A DNA stretch of 64,000 nucleotides from Streptomyces sp. cf386 (GCF_900103585.1 NZ_FNHV01000014.1:1-64000), one strand, 5' to 3'. Shown: positions 43,609-52,362, counted from the first letter of the stretch. The notes: a model not told the origin generated them from the sequence alone. Program-made: numbers and translations.

Positions 43609-44895
43609 ATGACCACGCTCTCGCCGTACGACTCCATGTCCCCGGTCAACCGGGCCGCCTACCGCGCCAAGGCCGCCGCCGCCGACCTCGCCCCGCTGCC
43701 GCGGGCCGAGAAGGACGACGCGCTGCTCGCCATCGCGGACGCACTGGAGGTCCGTACGAGCGAAATCGTCGAGGCCAACGCCAAGGACATCGCCAAGGCC
43801 CGCGAGGCCGGCACCAGCGAGGCGATCATCGACCGGCTGACGCTGACGCCGGAGCGGGTGCGCACCATCGCCTCCGACGTACGGGACGTCGTGGCGCTGC
43901 CCGACCCGGTCGGCGAGGTCGTGCGCGGGTCCACCCTCCCCAACGGCATCGACCTGCGGCAGGTCCGCGTCCCGCTCGGCGTCGTCGGGATCATCTACGA
44001 GGCCCGCCCGAACGTCACCGTGGACGCCGCCGCCCTCTGCCTGAAGTCCGGCAACGCGGTGCTGCTGCGCGGCTCGGCCTCGGCCTACGAGTCGAACACC
44101 GCGCTCGTCCGAGTGATCCGCGACGCCGTGGGCGGGGCAGGGCTGCCCGCCGACGCCGTGCAGCTGGTGCCCGGGGAGAGCCGGGAGAGCGTGCGGGAGC
44201 TGATGCGGGCCCGCGGCCTGGTCGACGTGCTGATCCCGCGCGGGGGCGCCTCGCTGATCCAGACCGTCGTCTCGGAGTCGATCGTCCCCGTGATCGAGAC
44301 CGGCACCGGCAACTGCCATGTCTACGTAGACGCCAACGCCGACCTCGACATGGCCATCGAGATCCTGATCAACTCCAAGGCCCAGCGGGTCAGCGTCTGC
44401 AACGCCGCCGAGACCCTCCTGGTCCACCAGGACATCGCCCCCGAGTTCCTGCCGCGCGCCCTGGACGCCCTCGCGGACGCCGGGGTGACCGTGCACGCCG
44501 ACGAGAGGGTGCTGGCGTACGCCAAGGACTCCAAGGCGACCGTCGTCGAGGCCACGGCGGAGGACTGGGAGTCCGAGTACCTGTCGTACGACATCGCCGC
44601 CGCGGTCGTGGACTCGCTGGACAAGGCCGTCGAGCACATCCGGCTGTGGACCTCCGGCCACACCGAGGCCATCGTCACGACCTCGCAGCAGGCGGCCCGC
44701 CGCTTCACCCAGCTGGTCGACTCCACGACGGTCGCGGTGAACGCCTCCACCCGCTTCACGGACGGCGGCCAGTTCGGCTTCGGCGCGGAGATCGGCATCT
44801 CCACGCAGAAGCTGCACGCCCGCGGCCCGATGGGGCTGCCGGAGCTGACCAGCACGAAGTACATCGTCACCGGGGACGGGCACGTACGGCGCTGA
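43609..44895 (+). CDS. proA: Gamma-glutamyl phosphate reductase
   Basis: Second step of proline synthesis, NADPH-dependent reduction of glutamyl-5-phosphate to the semialdehyde; 428 residues, the usual length. Landmarks are VPLGVVGIIYEARPNVTVDAA, the catalytic Cys in QRVSVCNAAETLL (about residue 264) and FTDGGQFGFGAEIGISTQKLHARGPMG near the C-terminus. The ATG is chosen because the upstream sequence carries a -10 box at leaderless spacing and no RBS. Confidence 0.97.
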   Translation: MTTLSPYDSMSPVNRAAYRAKAAAADLAPLPRAEKDDALLAIADALEVRTSEIVEANAKDIAKAREAGTSEAIIDRLTLTPERVRTIASDVRDVVALPDPVGEVVRGSTLPNGIDLRQVRVPLGVVGIIYEARPNVTVDAAALCLKSGNAVLLRGSASAYESNTALVRVIRDAVGGAGLPADAVQLVPGESRESVRELMRARGLVDVLIPRGGASLIQTVVSESIVPVIETGTGNCHVYVDANADLDMAIEILINSKAQRVSVCNAAETLLVHQDIAPEFLPRALDALADAGVTVHADERVLAYAKDSKATVVEATAEDWESEYLSYDIAAAVVDSLDKAVEHIRLWTSGHTEAIVTTSQQAARRFTQLVDSTTVAVNASTRFTDGGQFGFGAEIGISTQKLHARGPMGLPELTSTKYIVTGDGHVRR

Positions 44896-45067
44896 TTCGC
44901 GCCGTATCCGCGTCATCGGGGCGCGTCGGCGGCCGCTGAGGCGCGGGGCGCACGGCCAGGGCATATGCGTCCGACACGCGCCCCCGGGCAGCTTCCGTGA
45001 CGCACTTGAGGTGTCTCACAAGGCGGATGAATTTCCATACCGTCTGCCCAAATTGACCCCCCAGGTC

Positions 45068-45073
45068 TACTCT
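45068..45073 (+). promoter_or_regulatory. -10 box (TACTCT) before the SCO2584-like gene
   Basis: TACTCT lies 7 nt before the GTG at 45081, again suggesting a leaderless message. A TTGACC at 45053-45058 is too close to act as its -35. Confidence 0.4.
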
Positions 45074-45080
45074 GGATCCC

Positions 45081-45659
45081 GTGCCGGAGGACGTGGGGGG
45101 CGCGCCGTTCCCTGACGGCTGGGAGCCCGACGACGACCACGACCGCGGGGTGTCGGACGAAGAGTTCGCCTCCGTGGTCTTCGACGAGGCCTTCGTACAG
45201 GCGGCCGTGGTGCACGAGCCGACCGCCGTCGAGCGCCTCCTGGCCGCGGCCCAGGCGAGAGCGGAGGCCTCCGAGGCGGAAGCCCGCAGGGCGCACGGCC
45301 GGGGCGAGCGGTACGACGACGGGTTCGGCCCCGACGACCACACGCCTTTCGGCCATGATCCGGACTTCGACGATCTGGACGACACGGACATATACGAGGG
45401 CCGTTACGGCGCCCCGGGGACGTACGGCAAGCAGGTCCGCTGGCATCGTCCCGTCGCCTGGATCCTCGCCCTCGTGATGGGTGTCGGCATGGTCGCGCTG
45501 GCCTTTGCGGCGGTCTACCGCGGCGCCTCGTCCAGCGGCCGGGAGCAGCAGGTCCCGGCGCCCACGTCCACCGGGCTGGAACAGGGCGCCGGAGCCGTGC
45601 CCTCCGCCTCTGCCGACCACTCCCAGCCGGCCATCTCGGCGACCCCGCGTACGCCCTGA
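45081..45659 (+). CDS. SCO2584-type membrane protein (spore wall related)
   Basis: Protein of 192 residues: an acidic cytoplasmic N-terminal ~110 residues, one membrane helix (about 132-152, AWILALVMGVGMVALAFAAV) and a Ser/Pro-rich extracytoplasmic tail. Near the N-terminus it has FASVVFDEAFVQAA, which recurs as YRSVVFDESFVRAA in the next protein. From memory the S. coelicolor counterpart SCO2584 interacts with the Mre/spore-wall complex and with the LCP enzyme PdtA (SCO2578); the matching LCP gene is at 49355. Function here is by synteny. Confidence 0.75.
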   Translation: MPEDVGGAPFPDGWEPDDDHDRGVSDEEFASVVFDEAFVQAAVVHEPTAVERLLAAAQARAEASEAEARRAHGRGERYDDGFGPDDHTPFGHDPDFDDLDDTDIYEGRYGAPGTYGKQVRWHRPVAWILALVMGVGMVALAFAAVYRGASSSGREQQVPAPTSTGLEQGAGAVPSASADHSQPAISATPRTP

Positions 45660-45746
45660 TCGGACCTGATCGCGGGCCTGAACGCCACGGAGAGCTGTCT
45701 GACCGACCTGGTGAGAACCTGTCAGAACTTGTCGTGTACCAGGGCG

Positions 45747-45774
45747 TTTACCGAAGGGTCCGGCGACCTACCCT
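45747..45774 (+). promoter_or_regulatory. Leaderless promoter of the SCO2583-like gene
   Basis: TTTACC (45747-45752), a 16-bp spacer and TACCCT (45769-45774), then 6 nt to the ATG. Just upstream is a direct repeat GAACCTGTCA/GAACTTGTCG (45715-45734) that could be an operator. Confidence 0.6.
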
Positions 45775-45780
45775 GAAAGT

Positions 45781-46854
45781 ATGGGAGGGCCTGGAGACCC
45801 ACCTGAGGGGACACCCGAGGGCGGACCCGGAGGTGGAGAGGACGAGTACCGATCCGTCGTCTTCGACGAGTCGTTCGTGCGTGCTGCCCGCCTTCAGGAG
45901 TTCTCCGCGCAGGAGCGCATAGGCGATCACGCGCCCGCCGTACGCAGCCGTCCACCCCTGCGCCGGGGACTGTCCCGGCAGGCACTGATCCTCGTCCTCC
46001 TGATCGCCGTGGCCTTCGGTACGGCGATCTATATGGGTGTACGGCATCCCTATCAGAGTCCCGCCAGTTCCGGGCCGCCCGCCGAGCCCCTGCGGATGAC
46101 CGTCATCCCGCTCGCCCCGCAGGGCAAGGTGCCCGGGGCGACCGACACCGACCAGCTGTACGCGCAGAGTCCCGCCGCGCAGTTCCGCATCGGCGCGGAG
46201 GGCATACCGCTTCCGGCCGCGCGGCGGACGGCGCACTTCTCGGACAGTCAGGTGACCAACGCGCTGAGCATCGCGAAGGACTACATCGTGCGGTCCGCGC
46301 TGTATCCCGAGGTGGTCACGGGCGACCAGGTCCGGCCGGTCCGGGTGCTGCTCGACCCCGATCAACTGGACCAGTTCGACCAGAGCTTCAGGCAGCCGGC
46401 CGCGGACGGGCGGCACGCGCCGACCGGGTGGCTGGTTCGCTTCGACTCCTCCGAGGTCGAGCTGGCCGACCGCAGGATCCGGGTGCAGGGCACGCTCCAG
46501 GCAGCCGAGACCGACTCGACCACGCTCGAGGTCACGGCGGACCATACGTTCGTGTACGCGCTGCGGGCCGCCCAGGCGGAGCAGACCGGCGAGGCGTCCC
46601 TGTTCACCGTCCGGCGCGAGCTGCACTTCCGTTTCGACCGCGAGGACCTGCGGCTGCACCAGGCGCAGCTGGTCGTCTCCTACGTCCAGGCCGGCCCGCT
46701 GTCCTGCGCCGAGGACTCCACGAACCGGCTCCACCCGCTCCTGGCCGGGCAGACGGCGAAGGAGGGCGGCCCGGCGGGGACCGACCCCTACGCCACGGGC
46801 GGGGCCACGGCGCTGTGCGGGTCGCTGGCGGCGGGGGCCCAGCCGAAGGTGTGA
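45781..46854 (+). CDS. SCO2583-type membrane protein
   Basis: Protein of 357 residues. A short cytoplasmic N-terminus contains YRSVVFDESFVRAARLQEFSAQERIGDH, shared in part with the preceding protein. One membrane helix (about 68-88) is followed by an extracytoplasmic domain of about 260 residues with a Cys pair near the C-terminus (LSCAED, ALCGS). No enzyme family recognised. The conserved N-terminal motif plus a single helix suggests that both proteins bind the same cytoplasmic partner. Convergent with the M48 protease gene. Confidence 0.75.
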   Translation: MGGPGDPPEGTPEGGPGGGEDEYRSVVFDESFVRAARLQEFSAQERIGDHAPAVRSRPPLRRGLSRQALILVLLIAVAFGTAIYMGVRHPYQSPASSGPPAEPLRMTVIPLAPQGKVPGATDTDQLYAQSPAAQFRIGAEGIPLPAARRTAHFSDSQVTNALSIAKDYIVRSALYPEVVTGDQVRPVRVLLDPDQLDQFDQSFRQPAADGRHAPTGWLVRFDSSEVELADRRIRVQGTLQAAETDSTTLEVTADHTFVYALRAAQAEQTGEASLFTVRRELHFRFDREDLRLHQAQLVVSYVQAGPLSCAEDSTNRLHPLLAGQTAKEGGPAGTDPYATGGATALCGSLAAGAQPKV

Positions 46855-46885
46855 GAGCCGGTCCTCAGCCGCCGGGCCCCTGTCC

Positions 46886-48010
46886 TCAGCTGCCGGAGCT
46901 GCCGGACCCCTGGTCGTCCGTGTCGTCCGTGTCGTTCCGCCTCGGCTCGTCCTTCGGGGGCGCCGTCGTCGTCCCCGTGAAGCCGCCGAAGCCCCGCCGG
47001 ACCCGGCCGCCCAGGTCTCCCGCGCCGCCCGCGATGTCCGTGACCAGCTTCATCAGCGGGTCCTTGGAGGACTTCACGTGATCGGCGTAATGGGACGCCG
47101 ACTCGCGGAAGGAGTCGGTGACCGAGGTGTCCTTGTCCTCGCTGCGGCGCGGGTAGTGGCCGTCCATGAGCCGCTGGAAGTCGCGGGACTCGGCCCACTT
47201 CTTCAGCTCGGCCGCGCGGACCGTGGTGAACGGGTGCGAGCGGGGCAGGACGTTCAGGATCTTCAGGACCGAGTCGCGCAGGTCGCCGCCCGCCTCGTAC
47301 TCCTCGGCCTGCTTCAGGAACGCGTCCACGTTCATCTCGTGCAGATGGTTGCCGCCCGCGATCTTCATCAGGCCGCGCATCGAGGACTGCAGGTCCTGGC
47401 CGACGAGCAGGCCGGCCCGGTCGGCGGAGAGCTCCGACTTGCGGAACCACTCCCGCAGCGCCGTCACGATCGCCATGATCGCGAGGTTGCCCAGCGGGAT
47501 CCAGGCGACCCGGACGGCGAGGCTGGTCAGGAACAGCAGGATCGTGCGGTACACCGAGTGGCCGGAGAGGGCGTGGCCCACCTCGTGGCCGATCACCGCC
47601 CGCATCTCCTCCTCGTCGAGCAGCTCCACCAGACCGGTCGTGACCACGATGATCGGCTCGTCCAGGCCGATGCACATCGCGTTCGGCACCGGGTCCTGGT
47701 TGACGTACATCGGCGGGACCTTCTCCAGGTCCAGGATGTAACAGGCGTCCCGCAGCATGTCGTTGAGGTGCGTGAACTGCTGGTCCGACACCCGGACCGA
47801 GTCGGACAGGAACAACAGCCTGAGGCTGCGCTCGGGCAGCAGGCCGCTCAGCGCCTTGAAGACCGTGTCGAAGCCGCTGAGCTTGCGCAGGGCGACCAGG
47901 GCCGAGCGGTCGGCCGGGTGCTCGTAGGCACGTGAGGAGATGCCCGGGAAACGCCTGCGCTGCCTGCTCGGTACGTTCTCGTGCCCGTTGTGCTCGTGGC
48001 CGTCGGACAT
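46886..48010 (-). CDS. M48 family metalloprotease
   Basis: Membrane-associated zinc peptidase of 374 residues. The catalytic motif HEVGHALSGHS has HExxH at residues 142-146; a hydrophobic segment follows (about 153-178), and the downstream Glu ligand lies in SELSADRAGLLVG. The His-rich N-terminus and low-complexity acidic C-terminus are peripheral. M48 enzymes act in envelope protein quality control. The second ATG (48010) is chosen because GGGGGAAG lies 4 nt upstream; the ATG at 48022 has no RBS. Confidence 0.9.
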   Translation of the reverse strand: MSDGHEHNGHENVPSRQRRRFPGISSRAYEHPADRSALVALRKLSGFDTVFKALSGLLPERSLRLLFLSDSVRVSDQQFTHLNDMLRDACYILDLEKVPPMYVNQDPVPNAMCIGLDEPIIVVTTGLVELLDEEEMRAVIGHEVGHALSGHSVYRTILLFLTSLAVRVAWIPLGNLAIMAIVTALREWFRKSELSADRAGLLVGQDLQSSMRGLMKIAGGNHLHEMNVDAFLKQAEEYEAGGDLRDSVLKILNVLPRSHPFTTVRAAELKKWAESRDFQRLMDGHYPRRSEDKDTSVTDSFRESASHYADHVKSSKDPLMKLVTDIAGGAGDLGGRVRRGFGGFTGTTTAPPKDEPRRNDTDDTDDQGSGSSGS

Positions 48011-48154
48011 GTCTTCCCCCATGTGCGTGTGGATGGCTCTCTGCGGCTCTCTGGCTCTTTGCGGAGCCTTGTTCCGCCCTTTGCGCCCCCGAAGCAGAGC
48101 CCAGCCTAGGCGGAGTTACCGTGGACGGGCACTACAGCGAAGGAGTTCCGCGCC

Positions 48155-48316
48155 ATGGAGCACAACCCCGCAGCCGCCTGGCTGACCGAGGCCGCGAGCG
48201 CGGCCGAGCAGCAGGGGGCGGGGAATCTGCTCCGGGTCGTGCTGATCGTGATGGTCGTGGGCTGTGTGCTGACCGCGTGGTTCCTCTTGCGGGGCTACAG
48301 GCGGAAGGACGAATGA
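48155..48316 (+). CDS. Small single-pass membrane protein (53 aa)
   Basis: Frame starting MEHNPAAAWLTEAASAAEQQ, then one hydrophobic helix (LLRVVLIVMVVGCVLTAWFLL) and a positively charged end (RGYRRKDE). AAGGAG lies 9 nt before the ATG. The positive-inside rule puts the C-terminus in the cytoplasm. Codon usage is typical of real genes here. No family name recognised. Confidence 0.7.
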   Translation: MEHNPAAAWLTEAASAAEQQGAGNLLRVVLIVMVVGCVLTAWFLLRGYRRKDE

Positions 48317-48446
48317 GCCGCCGGGAAGGTTCCCCGAGGACCGTCGGACGTTCTCCAACGGTGGAGTCGGCGTGTTCGCCGTCAGGGCGCCCGCTTACGA
48401 TGGGCCGACATCTTTATCCCGCCCACACCGATAGGTCACGCCGAAG

Positions 48447-48611
48447 ATGAGCTTCCACAGCGCAGCTGCCCAGTTGGTCACCCTCGCCGCCGAGGGCGAG
48501 GAGCACGGCGGCAACCACCAGAGCATCAGCCCGTGGGCCACCGGAGGTGGCGCGTTCATCATCCTCATGCTGCTGCTGTGGATCACGACCCGCTTCAACC
48601 GCGACCGCTGA
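48447..48611 (+). CDS. Small single-pass membrane protein (54 aa)
   Basis: Frame starting MSFHSAAAQLVTLAAEGEEHGGNH, then a Gly/Ala-rich membrane helix (GGGAFIILMLLLWITT) and a basic end RFNRDR. It has the same topology as the small protein 130 bp upstream. A -10-like TACGAT is at 48396-48401; the RBS is weak. Streptomycete counterparts sit upstream of nadD in synteny. Confidence 0.7.
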   Translation: MSFHSAAAQLVTLAAEGEEHGGNHQSISPWATGGGAFIILMLLLWITTRFNRDR

Positions 48612-48676
48612 GCGCCTGCCAGGCCCTTCCCGCTCCGCCCGGACAGCTGTCGGCCGGAGCTCTCAGGCGGGGCCGG

Positions 48677-48682
48677 TAGGGT
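48677..48682 (+). promoter_or_regulatory. -10 box (TAGGGT) before nadD
   Basis: TAGGGT ends 8 nt before the ATG at 48691, compatible with a leaderless message; no good -35 is visible. Confidence 0.4.
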
Positions 48683-48690
48683 CTGCACGC

Positions 48691-49329
48691 ATGGGAGAGC
48701 AGGACATGCCTACCGGCCCCGGAAACGGCCCGTCGAACCCCGGCAAGCGCCGTCTCGGCGTCATGGGCGGAACGTTTGACCCGATCCACCACGGCCACCT
48801 CGTCGCGGCCAGCGAGGTCGCCGCGCAGTTCCACCTCGACGAGGTCATGTTCGTGCCGACCGGCCAGCCCTGGCAGAAGAGCCACCGGCACGTCTCCCCG
48901 GCCGAGGACCGCTATCTGATGACGGTCATCGCCACGGCCGAGAACCCGCAGTTCTCCGTCAGCCGCATCGACATCGACCGCGGCGGCCCGACGTACACCG
49001 TGGACACCCTGCGCGACCTGCGCGCGCTCAACCCCGAGACCGACCTCTTCTTCATCACCGGCGCCGACGCCCTCGGCCAGATCCTGACCTGGCGGGACTC
49101 GGAGGAGCTGTTCTCCCTCGCGCACTTCGTCGGGGTCACCCGGCCCGGCCATCACCTCGACGACGACGGGCTCCCGGAGGGCGGCGTCTCGTTGGTCGAG
49201 GTTCCCGCGCTGGCCATCTCGTCCACCGATTGCCGCGCGAGAGTCGCAAAGGGAGACCCCATCTGGTATCTGGTGCCGGACGGAGTCGTGCGCTACATCG
49301 ACAAGCGCGAGCTGTACCGCGGCGAGTGA
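48691..49329 (+). CDS. nadD: Nicotinate-nucleotide adenylyltransferase
   Basis: NAD synthesis: transfers AMP from ATP to nicotinate mononucleotide. The 212-residue protein has the nucleotidyltransferase motif GVMGGTFDPIHHGHL and the C-terminal ISSTDCRAR (the family's ISST.IR). The start is uncertain between the ATG at 48691 (leaderless, next to the -10 box) and the ATG at 48706, which has GGGAG upstream; the first ~25 residues are not conserved. It is 25 bp upstream of the LCP gene, and the group nadD-LCP-rsfS is a conserved actinobacterial order. Confidence 0.93.
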   Translation: MGEQDMPTGPGNGPSNPGKRRLGVMGGTFDPIHHGHLVAASEVAAQFHLDEVMFVPTGQPWQKSHRHVSPAEDRYLMTVIATAENPQFSVSRIDIDRGGPTYTVDTLRDLRALNPETDLFFITGADALGQILTWRDSEELFSLAHFVGVTRPGHHLDDDGLPEGGVSLVEVPALAISSTDCRARVAKGDPIWYLVPDGVVRYIDKRELYRGE

Positions 49330-49354
49330 GGCGAGTGAGCCGAGAGGGGCGACG

Positions 49355-51076
49355 GTGAACGACCGATACGACGCGGGGGCCGCAGGATATGACCCCGACC
49401 AGTACGAACTGGTCGGCTACGACGAGTACGGGCGGCCGGTGTACCGACAGGTACCGCAGCAGCAACCGCCCCAGCAGCAGTACGACCCCTACGCACAGCA
49501 GGGCTACGGCTACGACCCGTACGCGACCGGCCGGCAGCAGCCGGTCCCGCCGTACGACCCCTACGCCACCGGCGACACCGGTCGGCAGCCGCCCACGCCC
49601 TCCTACGACCCGTACGGCACCGGCACGCACCAGCAGCAGGCCGGCGGCCACTCACCGCCGTACGACCCGTACGGCCGCACCGCCACCAGCGGTCACCAGC
49701 CCCGCGTCACCGAGCAGACCGCCTACATCCCGCAGCAGGCAGGGCCGGTCGAGCCGGTCGAGGAACCCCGGAGCCAGGACCGGGGGGACCAGCGGGACCG
49801 GGACTACCGCACCGAGCAGTTCGCCTTCGTCGAGGAGCCCGACCAGGACTCCGAGGACGTCATCGACTGGCTGAAGTTCACCGAGAACCGCACCGAGCGC
49901 CGCGAGGAGGCCCGGCGCCGGGCACGCGCGCGCGTGATCGCGCTCGCCGTCGTGCTGGCGCTCGTCGCGGCCGGTGGTGTCGGCTACCTCTGGTACGCCG
50001 GGAAGCTGCCCGGTCTGTCGTCGTCTGAAGAGAAGACCGGCACCGGCACCCCGGTGGCCGCCCAGAAGCGCGACGTGATCGTCGTCCATCTGCACAACAC
50101 CAAGAAGGGCGGCACCTCCACGGCGCTGCTCGTCGACAACACCACCACCGAGCAGGGCACCACCGTCCTGCTGCCCAACTCCCTCGCCCTGGCCGGCGAC
50201 GACGGCAGCACGACCACCCTCGCCAAGTCGGTCGACGACGACGGCTCCTCCGGCACGCGCGACGCGATCGACACCGTCCTCGGCACCGAGATCCAGGGCA
50301 CCTGGCGGCTGGACACCCCCTACCTCCAGAACCTGGTCGACCTGGTCGGCAACATCGAGGTCGACACCAACGCCGACGTGCCCGACCCGGACGCCAAGTC
50401 CAAGGGCGCCGCGCCCCTCGTCCGCAAGGGCAAGGCCCAGACCCTCAGCGGCAAGATGGCCGTCGCCTACGCCACCCACCAGGCCTCCGGCGAGGCCCAG
50501 AACGCCCAGCTGGAGCGGTTCGGGCAGGTCATGCAGGCCACGCTGCGCAAGCTGACCTCGGACACGCAGGGCGCGACCACCACCGTGCAGACGCTGGGCA
50601 TGATCATCGAGCCGCCGCTGACCGACAAGGACCTCGGCGCCTTCCTCGCCAAGCTCGCCGACCTCGCCAAGGGCGGCGACTACAAGACGGCCATGCTGCC
50701 CGTCCAGACCGACGGCACGCTGAGCGCCCAGGCGAGCGCCAGTGTCGTCAAGAACGTCCTCGGCGGCACCGCCAAGAGCCCCGACAAGGACGCCGCCGTC
50801 CGCGTGTCCGTCCAGAACGCCAGCGGCACCAAGGGCAACACCGACAAGGCGCGCGTGGTGCTGCTGAACGGCGGCTTCACCTTCCTGGAGGGCGGCACGG
50901 CGTCCACCGCGGCCACGTCCGAGGTCGTCTACGCCGACGCCGCCGACAAGGAGAACGCCACCGAGGTCGCCAAGACCCTGGGCCTGTCCGCCGACGCGGT
51001 CACCAAGGGCGAGGTCTCGGGGAACGCGGACGTGTCGGTGGTCCTGGGCCAGGACTACGAACCCTCGTCCTCATGA
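49355..51076 (+). CDS. LytR-CpsA-Psr-like protein with LytR_C domain (PdtA-like)
   Basis: Single-pass membrane protein of 573 residues. The first ~180 residues are Tyr/Gln/Pro-rich repeats (YDPY, QQ), a disordered cytoplasmic arm. One membrane helix (about 191-210) precedes an extracytoplasmic LCP-like domain (about 230-425) and a C-terminal LytR_C-type domain (VRVSVQNASGTKGNTDKA). LCP enzymes attach teichoic acids or other glycopolymers to peptidoglycan. Typical Arg and Asp signature residues seem replaced (for example HQASGEAQNAQLERFGQ where Arg/Asp-rich sequence is usual). By synteny it matches S. coelicolor PdtA (SCO2578), described as a polydiglycosylphosphate transferase for spore walls. 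The GTG start follows GAGAGGGG. Confidence 0.8.
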   Translation: MNDRYDAGAAGYDPDQYELVGYDEYGRPVYRQVPQQQPPQQQYDPYAQQGYGYDPYATGRQQPVPPYDPYATGDTGRQPPTPSYDPYGTGTHQQQAGGHSPPYDPYGRTATSGHQPRVTEQTAYIPQQAGPVEPVEEPRSQDRGDQRDRDYRTEQFAFVEEPDQDSEDVIDWLKFTENRTERREEARRRARARVIALAVVLALVAAGGVGYLWYAGKLPGLSSSEEKTGTGTPVAAQKRDVIVVHLHNTKKGGTSTALLVDNTTTEQGTTVLLPNSLALAGDDGSTTTLAKSVDDDGSSGTRDAIDTVLGTEIQGTWRLDTPYLQNLVDLVGNIEVDTNADVPDPDAKSKGAAPLVRKGKAQTLSGKMAVAYATHQASGEAQNAQLERFGQVMQATLRKLTSDTQGATTTVQTLGMIIEPPLTDKDLGAFLAKLADLAKGGDYKTAMLPVQTDGTLSAQASASVVKNVLGGTAKSPDKDAAVRVSVQNASGTKGNTDKARVVLLNGGFTFLEGGTASTAATSEVVYADAADKENATEVAKTLGLSADAVTKGEVSGNADVSVVLGQDYEPSSS

Positions 51077-51083
51077 CCGCGGG

Positions 51084-51117
51084 GCACCCCACGTGAGCCG
51101 ATTATCACGTGGGGTGC
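51084..51117 (+). terminator. Hairpin between the LCP gene and rsfS
   Basis: GCACCCCACGTGA and TCACGTGGGGTGC form a perfect 13-bp stem with an 8-nt loop, 8 bp after the LCP stop; no T-run. Confidence 0.75.
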
Positions 51118-51174
51118 TGTCGGCGGTCCGTGAGACCCTTGATGTCAAGTGACCGCCGACCCGAAAGCCTTGTA

Positions 51175-51621
51175 GTGACCGCTACCGACCGTTCCCTCGA
51201 GCTCGTCACCACCGCTGCCCAGGCAGCCGCCGACAAGCTCGCGCACGACATCATCGCCTACGACGTCAGCGACGTGCTGTCGATCACGGACGCCTTCCTG
51301 CTGGCCTCCGCGCCCAACGACCGCCAGGTCAAGTCGATCGTCGACGAGATCGAGGAGCGGCTCCAGAAGGAGCTCGGCGCCAAGCCGGTGCGCCGAGAGG
51401 GCGACCGCGAGGCCCGCTGGGTGCTGCTCGACTACGTCGACATCGTGGTGCACGTCCAGCACAGCGAGGAGCGTGTCTTCTACGCCCTGGAGAGGCTGTG
51501 GAAGGACTGCCCCGAGCTCGACCTGCCCGACGACGCCAAGGCCACCCGCGGCAAGGCCGCGGAGCACGCCAAGCTGCAGGCCGCCGAGGAGGCGGCCGAG
51601 CTGGGCGGTGAGTGGCGATGA
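51175..51621 (+). CDS. rsfS: Ribosome silencing factor
   Basis: Binds L14 on the 50S subunit and blocks subunit joining during slow growth. The 148-residue protein has the RsfS/Iojap core KLAHDIIAYDVSDVLSITDAF, SIVDEIEERL and WVLLDYVDIVVHV. The GTG start gives the conserved N-terminus (MTATDRSLELV); an ATG 33 nt upstream is in frame. The stop overlaps the next start by 4 nt (ATGA). Confidence 0.95.
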   Translation: MTATDRSLELVTTAAQAAADKLAHDIIAYDVSDVLSITDAFLLASAPNDRQVKSIVDEIEERLQKELGAKPVRREGDREARWVLLDYVDIVVHVQHSEERVFYALERLWKDCPELDLPDDAKATRGKAAEHAKLQAAEEAAELGGEWR

Positions 51622-52289
51622 GCGCCGCCGGCGACGTACTCGCGGGCAGGTCCGGCCGGGGCCGCCGCGTCATCCTGTGGCGGCACGGCCAGACCTCCTG
51701 GAACGTGGAGCGCCGCTTCCAGGGCTCCACGGACGTCGCCCTCACCGAGGCGGGCGTCTCCCAGGCCCGTCGCGCCGCCCGGCTGCTCGTCAGCCTCAAG
51801 CCCGACGCGATCATCGCCTCCGACCTCCAGCGCGCCGTCGACACGGCCGCCGAGCTGGCCGGGCTCACCGGCCTGGAGGTGACGCACGACGAGGGTCTGC
51901 GCGAGACCTACGCGGGCGTCTGGCAGGGCCTGACGCACGAGGAGATCATCGCCCAGTACGGCGAGGAGTACGCCGCGTGGAAGCGCGGTGAGCCGGTGCG
52001 CCGGGGCGGCGGTGAGCTGGAGACCGAGGTCGCCGACCGTGCCGCGCCCGTGGTGCTCCGGCACGCCGAGAAGCTCCCGGACGACGGCACGCTCGTCGTG
52101 GTCAGCCACGGCGGCACGATCCGGACGACCATCGGCCGTCTCCTGGGCCTTCAGCCCGGGCACTGGGAGAGCCTCGGTGGCCTGACCAACTGCTGCTGGT
52201 CCGTCCTGGGCGAGGGCGCCCGCGGCTGGCGTCTGCTGGAGCACAACGCCGGCACCCTGCCGGAGCCTGTGCTCGGCGACGACGACTGA
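51618..52289 (+). CDS. Histidine phosphatase family protein (phosphoglycerate-mutase-like)
   Basis: Phosphoesterase of 223 residues that uses a phosphohistidine intermediate. The catalytic motif VILWRHGQTSWN holds RHG at about residues 22-24, and the second His lies in VVSHGG. The ATGA overlap with rsfS implies translational coupling; the rsfS-histidine phosphatase pair is common in actinobacteria. Related mycobacterial enzymes act as glucosyl-3-phosphoglycerate phosphatases, so that substrate is possible but not shown. Confidence 0.9.
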   Translation: MSAAGDVLAGRSGRGRRVILWRHGQTSWNVERRFQGSTDVALTEAGVSQARRAARLLVSLKPDAIIASDLQRAVDTAAELAGLTGLEVTHDEGLRETYAGVWQGLTHEEIIAQYGEEYAAWKRGEPVRRGGGELETEVADRAAPVVLRHAEKLPDDGTLVVVSHGGTIRTTIGRLLGLQPGHWESLGGLTNCCWSVLGEGARGWRLLEHNAGTLPEPVLGDDD

Positions 52290-52297
52290 CGCCGGAT

Positions 52298-52327
52298 TTC
52301 ACTTTCCGGCAGGTCGCAGGCTACAGT
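52298..52327 (+). promoter_or_regulatory. Promoter of the first tRNA-Ala
   Basis: TTCACT (52298-52303), an 18-bp spacer and TACAGT (52322-52327), giving a start about 30 nt before the tRNA. Confidence 0.5.
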
Positions 52328-52362
52328 TCTTCTTGTTCGCCCGCCGAGCGGGAGGAACAGAC

